Below, piece after piece: positions 59,216 to 64,000 of a stretch of 64,000 nucleotides of DNA; position 1 is the first letter of the stretch; each line of letters opens with the position of its first letter. Under the pieces are notes generated by a model. It was not told where the DNA came from. It was given only the letters and a program-made list of their open reading frames with translations, and searched no databases. Source of the stretch: Verrucomicrobiia bacterium (GTDB lineage: Bacteria > Verrucomicrobiota > Verrucomicrobiia > Limisphaerales > DASXHY01); NCBI GenBank assembly GCA_035629175.1, contig DASPIL010000103.1, positions 124,001 to 188,000 of the forward strand, in the 5' to 3' direction. Made by a program: the position numbers and the translations under genes.

Positions 59216-59518
59216 ATCACCTCACCCAATTAGGGGATGCGGTAATCAACAGAACTGGTGATGTTTCTCAATCAACTCCCTGATACTGTCTGAACCGTTA
59301 GCTCCACTCAGTTCCGCCGCTTCGCAGGCTGGTCCTGGGAAGTGTCGGTCCCAACAACAACACGCAATTGGCGCGACAACACATCTCCCGGAGACTGTCC
59401 ATTCTCCGTCTTCCGCGATCGGATGATCCGCCCCGGCATCAGGGGTCGCATTGCCTTGTGCCTGATCGGATCACTGTTCGATGGCCGCGCCGTTGGCACA
59501 ACCCAACCACAACAAACA
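59216..59518. promoter_or_regulatory. Upstream region of the beta-helix gene with a CCC-AATTA-GGG element
   Basis: A 303-base gap. At 59225-59236 the sequence CCCAATTAGGGG is an imperfect palindrome with an AT centre. It is followed within 60 bases by ACTGGTGATG and CCTGATACTG stretches. The shape is like an operator or activator site, but there is only one copy in the gap and no regulator next to it. The frame of the following gene is open across most of this gap, but the Lys-rich signal peptide start at 59519 makes upstream translation unlikely. Confidence 0.3.
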
Positions 59519-60457
59519 ATGAAAAAACAACTGGCAGTTCTTACTGCCGCAACCCTGCTCGTGCTCGGTGCAAGTTCCGTCGATGCAGCAACCGGCGAAG
59601 TGTTCAAGTCGGGCACCACATGGACCGGCCGAGTCGACGGCTCCACGAAATACACCGGGTCCAGCATGAATGCCGCGATCCAGGCGTGCATCAATGCCAT
59701 GAGTTCCGGAACGGTGAACATCAAGAACAGCGGCAACGCCGACGCAAGCTACGGCGTCGCGCCGAAGAATGGCGTTTGGCTGAACTACAACGGCGTCACC
59801 GTCAATGGCAACCGCGCAACATCCGTCGTGCAGGTGGACAACAAGAGCAACATCCGCATCGACAACCTGAAGATGAGCGGCAGCCCGCGCTATGGCGTTT
59901 GGGTTCGGACGAGCAGCACCATCACGCTGGGTGGCTGCAGCCATAGCGGCGGGGGGCTTCCCTTCCGCATTGACGACAGCAAGGGCGGCTGGTCGCGGAA
60001 CGTCAACGCCAACAGCCCGACCTCCATCGGAGCGACGGCCCACGGTTTTGAAACCTACGGTGTTGATGGTTTCTATTATGGAACCGTGACCGCGCGCGAC
60101 TCGAGCGGCTGCGGTTTGCTGCTGAACAAGACGGTCAACTCGTCAGGCGGCACGGTGAACGCCTATAACTGCAACTACGGCGGCGGCTACGCGGGTTTCC
60201 GCTGCGCCAACAGCAACGGCAAGGGCTCGCTGGGCACAGCCAACTCTGACCGTTGCGGACGCGGAATCTTCAGCGTTACGCAAAGCCGCGATATGACGGT
60301 GAACAATTGCCTGCTGCAGAACTGCAGCGGCATCGGCATCTGGCTTCAGGACACCTACAACACCCGCATCAACGCCGGGACTGTTCGCAACAATGGCGGA
60401 GGATGCAAATCCATCACGGGCGGATCCGGCAACGTGATCAACGTCGCCTGCCAATAG
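59519..60457 (+). CDS. Secreted right-handed parallel beta-helix protein
   Basis: 312 residues from the ATG at 59519, giving the signal peptide MKKQLAVLTAATLLVLGASS cut near VDAA. The rest is a run of short strands with stacked Asn and small residues (VNIKNSGNADASYGVAPKNG, SNIRIDNLKMSGSPRYGVWV, DMTVNNCLLQNCSGIGIWLQ), the signature of the pectate-lyase-like parallel beta-helix (Beta_helix/NosD type). Polysaccharide lyases, epimerases and glycosidases share this fold, but I see no complete catalytic set, so the activity is undetermined. It is rich in Gly, Ser and Asn with several paired Cys. It stands 58 bases before the helical-repeat gene with a strong hairpin between them. Confidence 0.82.
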   Translation: MKKQLAVLTAATLLVLGASSVDAATGEVFKSGTTWTGRVDGSTKYTGSSMNAAIQACINAMSSGTVNIKNSGNADASYGVAPKNGVWLNYNGVTVNGNRATSVVQVDNKSNIRIDNLKMSGSPRYGVWVRTSSTITLGGCSHSGGGLPFRIDDSKGGWSRNVNANSPTSIGATAHGFETYGVDGFYYGTVTARDSSGCGLLLNKTVNSSGGTVNAYNCNYGGGYAGFRCANSNGKGSLGTANSDRCGRGIFSVTQSRDMTVNNCLLQNCSGIGIWLQDTYNTRINAGTVRNNGGGCKSITGGSGNVINVACQ

Positions 60458-60478
60458 CCTCCATGTAACAGTCATCAA

Positions 60479-60505
60479 ACCGCGGCAGCCCAGCGCTGCC
60501 GCGGT
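60479..60505 (+). terminator. Strong GC hairpin between the beta-helix and helical-repeat genes
   Basis: A perfect 10-bp stem (ACCGCGGCAG at 60479-60488, 7-base loop, CTGCCGCGGT at 60496-60505), 21 bases after the upstream stop and 10 bases before the downstream ATG at 60516. There is no T-run. It may be a terminator, an mRNA-stabilising hairpin, or a structure that hides the translation start of the next gene, which has no visible Shine-Dalgarno sequence. Confidence 0.65.
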
Positions 60506-60515
60506 CCTGCACGGC

Positions 60516-62873
60516 ATGAAAAAGTTTCTTCCTCTTCTGCTACTGTCGATCGGCCTGGCTGGCGGGTTTGTCGCGGGACGGCTTCAGCGTCCTGAACCTT
60601 CTCGATCTCCCGCTGCGAACGCAATGGTCGTGTCCGAGCGCACCCTTGCAAACGGCCGCGCTTATCGAACAGCGGACACACCCGTTGCGCTGTCGGTGGA
60701 CCAAATCGCCGCACGACTCGAGGCCGAGTGCCGGCGCGGCATCTGGCGTCGCACCAAGGAATGGGAAATGATTTTGAACGGCCTCGATGCATCGCAGTTG
60801 CGGCAACTGGCTGGCATGGCCCGCCATCTGATCCTTTCGACCACGCAGGATGAATTGCGTCATTCAGTGATTTCGCGCTGGGGTGAAGCGGACCCTGCTG
60901 CGGCACTCGCCTATTCAACGGCATTGCCGGATTCAACGCTTCGCGAAGGCCTTGTTCTTCTCGTGATCCAAAGCTGGCTTTACACCCATTCTCATGACGC
61001 GATTGCGTGGGTTCGCGACCAGCCTCCCGGCGCGTTGCGGAATGAACTGGTTAACCGCGCGGTGGAATACATGGCCGCACATGATCCGCGCGGGGCGCTC
61101 GAACTGGCCGAGTTGTTGCCCCGAACGATTCGCTCCTCTTCGTACGCGAATGTTTTCAAATCGTGGGCCGCCTCTGACCCGGCCTCGGCTGCCGCGTTTG
61201 CGGCGGGAATGGATTTGCGCCCCTCTGAACGATTGGCCGTGTTCGAAGCGATCGGCGCAGCGTGGGTGGCCGCCGATCCGCAGTTGGCGCTGGCCTGGGC
61301 AGGTTCCCTCGCACCGGGCGGCCAGAAGAACTCAGTGTTCAATTCAATCCTTGCCAACTGGGCAGTGGCAAATCCCGCCGCTGCATCCGAGTACGCGCTG
61401 GCGCTGCCTCCCGGGCCGAATCGTATTGCAGCAATCACTCAGGTGGCCTCGGCCTGGCCCACGAGCGATCCCGAAGGCGCCGCGCAGTTCGCGGCGAAGC
61501 TGCCTGCCGGCGCAAGCCGCGACAACGTGATGCGGCATGTGATCGGCAATTGGGCCAATGTGGATCCTGCCGCGGCATTCGCGTATGCAGATGCGCTGCC
61601 AGCCGGACCTGCGAAGAATGATATGCTCAGCAACGTCGCGATGTTGTGGTCGCTTGAAAACCCGGCTCAGGCACTTTCAACAGCCACGAACCTTCCGCCA
61701 GGCAGCGGACGCAGCGCCGCAATCTCGCAGGTCGTGGGACAAATGGCACTTGACGATCCTGATGCAGCGCTTTCCTTCGCAAAATCCCTCCCGCCAGGCA
61801 GCGAGCGGGATCAGTTGATGCAATCCGTGGCGTCCACCTTGTCACGCGATGACCCGCAGATTGCGGCGAAATTTGCGGCGGAACTCCCGCCCGGCACAAC
61901 GCAGCTGAACGCGATTTCGTCGGTCGTGTTTGGCCTTGCGCAAGCGGACCAGAACGAGGCGATTACGTGGGCAAAATCCTTGCCTGAGGGAATGGCACGG
62001 CGCCGCGCGTACGAACAACTGGGCGAGGAGATGATGAAGTCCGATCCCGCCGCCGCGATCCAGTGGGCTCAATCATTGCCCGCGGGCGACGGCCGCGCGC
62101 GCGTGCTGGAAACGAGCATTGGCCAATGGGTTCGAGACGATTCTGTTTCGGCGCTGGAATGGGCGGCGAAGCTTCCGGACGGCGAGACGAAACACCAGGC
62201 GCTGCTCGCGATCGGCAATCAACTGGCATACACAGAACCATCCACCACGCTCGACCTGGCGCTTCAAGCGAAGGGTGAGGATCGCAACAGCCTGCTCGGT
62301 CATATCGCACAGGTGTGGGGACGCGAAGATCCAAAGGGCGCAATGGAACGGGCACTCAAACTTCCCGCGGGTGAGGATCGAACTGAATTTATTTCGCAGC
62401 TGGTGATCGCATTGTCGCAACAGGCCGCACCCGAAGCCGCAGCCTTTGCGGCCAATCTGAAGCTTGGGGATCTCCAGGTGCAGGCTGTCGACACGCTCGT
62501 TCTCAATTGGTCAATGGCAGATCCCGCCGCGACAGCGTCTTGGGTCGCTACGTTTCCAGAAAGCTCGATGCGCGATTCTGCGTTGCGAAATGTCGCCGAG
62601 CAGTGGGCGATCGTGGATCCCTCGAACGCCGGGAAATGGCTCGGACGGCAACCCGCTGGAGCGGGCCGCGACGAAGCATTCGTGGCCTACACGCAACAGG
62701 TGGCCGTCGAACGTCCGCAAATGGCGGCTGACTGGATTAGTGCCATTGGCAGTCCTGATCAACGTCAGGTTGCGATCGAGTCGGTGGCGCGGAATTGGAT
62801 CAAGCAGGATCGGAATGCGGCAATGTCATGGCTGAGTGCCATCGGACGTCTGGATCTTGCGACAGGCCTGTGA
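60516..62873 (+). CDS. Exported alpha-helical repeat (solenoid) protein
   Basis: 785 residues. The N-terminal hydrophobic segment (MKKFLPLLLLSIGLAGGFVA) is a signal peptide or anchor. From about residue 110 to the end there are about 18 repeats of roughly 34-37 residues with the consensus W-x-x-x-D-P-x-A-A-x-x-WA-x-x-LP-x-G-x-x-R, for example WGEADPAAALAYSTALPDS, WANVDPAAAFAYADALPAGP and WAIVDPSNAGKWLGRQPAGA. The pattern is a two-helix repeat like TPR/Sel1-type solenoids, probably a protein-binding scaffold in the periplasm. No enzymatic domain was seen. I recall such DPxAA-repeat proteins as frequent in Verrucomicrobiota but functionally unassigned. It may be co-transcribed with the beta-helix gene. 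Confidence 0.82.
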   Translation: MKKFLPLLLLSIGLAGGFVAGRLQRPEPSRSPAANAMVVSERTLANGRAYRTADTPVALSVDQIAARLEAECRRGIWRRTKEWEMILNGLDASQLRQLAGMARHLILSTTQDELRHSVISRWGEADPAAALAYSTALPDSTLREGLVLLVIQSWLYTHSHDAIAWVRDQPPGALRNELVNRAVEYMAAHDPRGALELAELLPRTIRSSSYANVFKSWAASDPASAAAFAAGMDLRPSERLAVFEAIGAAWVAADPQLALAWAGSLAPGGQKNSVFNSILANWAVANPAAASEYALALPPGPNRIAAITQVASAWPTSDPEGAAQFAAKLPAGASRDNVMRHVIGNWANVDPAAAFAYADALPAGPAKNDMLSNVAMLWSLENPAQALSTATNLPPGSGRSAAISQVVGQMALDDPDAALSFAKSLPPGSERDQLMQSVASTLSRDDPQIAAKFAAELPPGTTQLNAISSVVFGLAQADQNEAITWAKSLPEGMARRRAYEQLGEEMMKSDPAAAIQWAQSLPAGDGRARVLETSIGQWVRDDSVSALEWAAKLPDGETKHQALLAIGNQLAYTEPSTTLDLALQAKGEDRNSLLGHIAQVWGREDPKGAMERALKLPAGEDRTEFISQLVIALSQQAAPEAAAFAANLKLGDLQVQAVDTLVLNWSMADPAATASWVATFPESSMRDSALRNVAEQWAIVDPSNAGKWLGRQPAGAGRDEAFVAYTQQVAVERPQMAADWISAIGSPDQRQVAIESVARNWIKQDRNAAMSWLSAIGRLDLATGL

Positions 62874-62945
62874 CCGACGGAAGCGAAGCGTTGTTTCACG
62901 AGCTGTGGCGCGGTCGGAAATTCCGCCATGGTTCGGCGGCACATA

Positions 62946-64000
62946 ATGTGCGAATCATGCGGCATGCAATCTTCACTTCGCATCCGATTCGCGATCGTGA
63001 ACCTGGCGCGATGCCTGGTCCTTGGCGTTTCACCCGCGCTGTTCGCGGCAACCAATCAGCCCGTTTATTCTGATTCGCTGCAAGGCGGCTGGGCGGACTG
63101 GAGTTGGGCCGCAGTGGATCGCAACAATGCATCGCCCGTGCATCAGGGCACCGCGTCGATCAGAGTTACAGCGTCTGCATGGCAGGCCCTTTATCTTCAC
63201 AACGACACCCTGCAGGCTGGCGGGTTGACGAACCTTTCGTTTTGGATCAATGGCGGGACGGGCGCACAGATTGTCCAAGTTCAAGCCACACGCGGCAATC
63301 AGGAACAGGCACCGGTTGTTCTCCAACCTTTGCCCGCCAATGCGTGGCGTTTGGAAAGCATCCCCTTGTCGGCTCTCGGCGTGGCGCAAGCCAATGATTT
63401 TGATGGCTTCTGGATTCAGGTCCAGGAGACGGCCACGCCCACCACGTTCTATATTGATGACATCGTCCTGCTCGGCGGATCGAACGCGCCGCCGCAAGAC
63501 GGAACCAACGCACAGATCACGGTCGCTCTCGACGCAGGAGCTGACCTGCGCCCCATCAATCCCTTGATTTACGGCGTTGCGTTCGCATCGTCCAACGAGC
63601 TCGCCTTGTTGAACGCGCCCTTGAATCGATCGGGCGGCAACGCCGAGACCCGCTACAACTGGCGTGACAACGTGCGCAATCACGCTTCCGATTGGTATTT
63701 CCAATCTCTTGAGGCGGGGCCCGCCAGTCCAGGAGAAGCTGCCGACAGTCATGTCTCGGAAAGCCGGGACGGGGGAGCCGAGGCCATGCTGACCGTTCCG
63801 ATGATCGGCTGGATGCCGAAACTTGGTCCGAATCGGCAGCGGCTCTCCAGTTATTCCATCGCAAAGTACGGCCCGCAGACCGATCGCGACTGGCAGTGGT
63901 TCCCGGACGCGGGCAATGGCGTTGGGACGAACCTTTCCACCGGCGCAACGTGGCTGATCACCACAAATGATCCCAATGATGCCCATTTCCAGACAAATTC
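62946..64000 (+). CDS. GH44-type secreted beta-glycanase, 5' part (runs off the right edge)
   Basis: The frame opens at the ATG at 62946, or more likely at the ATG at 62964 (MQSSLRIRFAIVNLARCLVL, then GVSPALFAA as signal peptide), and has no stop before the end of the window. Residues 40-180 are a carbohydrate-binding-like beta-sandwich (YSDSLQGGWADWSWAAVDRN, FYIDDIVLLGG). The catalytic domain then begins with INPLIYGVAFASSNELALLN and PLNRSGGNAETRYNWRDNVR, followed by NHASDWYFQSL, the well-conserved N-terminal signature of glycoside hydrolase family 44 (endoglucanase/xyloglucanase). The two catalytic Glu residues are expected beyond the edge. Confidence 0.88.
   Translation, partial: MCESCGMQSSLRIRFAIVNLARCLVLGVSPALFAATNQPVYSDSLQGGWADWSWAAVDRNNASPVHQGTASIRVTASAWQALYLHNDTLQAGGLTNLSFWINGGTGAQIVQVQATRGNQEQAPVVLQPLPANAWRLESIPLSALGVAQANDFDGFWIQVQETATPTTFYIDDIVLLGGSNAPPQDGTNAQITVALDAGADLRPINPLIYGVAFASSNELALLNAPLNRSGGNAETRYNWRDNVRNHASDWYFQSLEAGPASPGEAADSHVSESRDGGAEAMLTVPMIGWMPKLGPNRQRLSSYSIAKYGPQTDRDWQWFPDAGNGVGTNLSTGATWLITTNDPNDAHFQTN

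Overview
The window is about 64 kb of GC-rich bacterial chromosome. It most likely comes from the phylum Verrucomicrobiota, in the Pedosphaera/Limisphaerales (subdivision 3) neighbourhood. This rests on a VPDSG-type C-terminal sorting signal (VPDGGSS, a hydrophobic stretch, then KRK), many secreted polysaccharide-degrading enzymes, a 68-residue basic protein of a type I associate with this phylum, and secreted proteins that share a small C-terminal module of the form YxIExTxxL...W...FYR. No database search was possible, so the taxonomy is an inference.

Layout. At 0-0.75 kb there is a tRNA-Arg(UCU), the start of an integrase-like reading frame running off the left edge, and a GreA/GreB-family factor. 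From 1 to 26.5 kb there is a loose set of mostly secreted, mostly singly transcribed genes: a HYR/serine-hydrolase fusion, a CE15 glucuronoyl esterase with fibronectin-III repeats, a VPDSG-CTERM protein, a GH106 rhamnosidase, a GH29 fucosidase, a GH4 glucosidase/galactosidase, an RCC1-repeat protein and several unknowns. The gaps in this half carry a dispersed family of composite intergenic repeats built from words such as ACCACGAAT and ACACGAA. From 26.7 to 31.9 kb lies a tightly packed six-gene operon: a membrane-anchored LolA-like protein, a 213-residue protein with a Cys-containing hydrophobic tail, a radical SAM enzyme, a class I methyltransferase-like protein, a Tat-exported pseudo-nucleotidyltransferase and an SdpI-family membrane protein. 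This is the best candidate for an undescribed system. From 32.0 to 56.3 kb there is a single reading frame of about 8,098 codons encoding a giant multidomain surface or secreted protein (LamG, FG-GAP, PPC, C-type lectin, CARDB, crystallin-like, a 65-copy GTS linker and five C-terminal modules). From 56.4 to 64 kb come an RTX-type calcium-binding repeat protein lying in two frames, a parallel beta-helix protein, an alpha-helical repeat protein and the 5' part of a GH44 glycanase running off the right edge.

How the genes may work together. The CE15, GH29, GH106, GH4 and GH44 genes suggest growth on complex plant or algal polysaccharides containing fucose, rhamnose, glucuronic acid and beta-glucan or xyloglucan. 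They are scattered rather than arranged as one utilisation locus, and no SusC/D-type transporter is visible. The giant protein and the other repeat proteins (RTX, RCC1, FG-GAP) look like adhesion or surface-layer components. The six-gene operon looks like a peptide-modification cassette with an SdpI-type self-protection gene; that function is inference from gene content.
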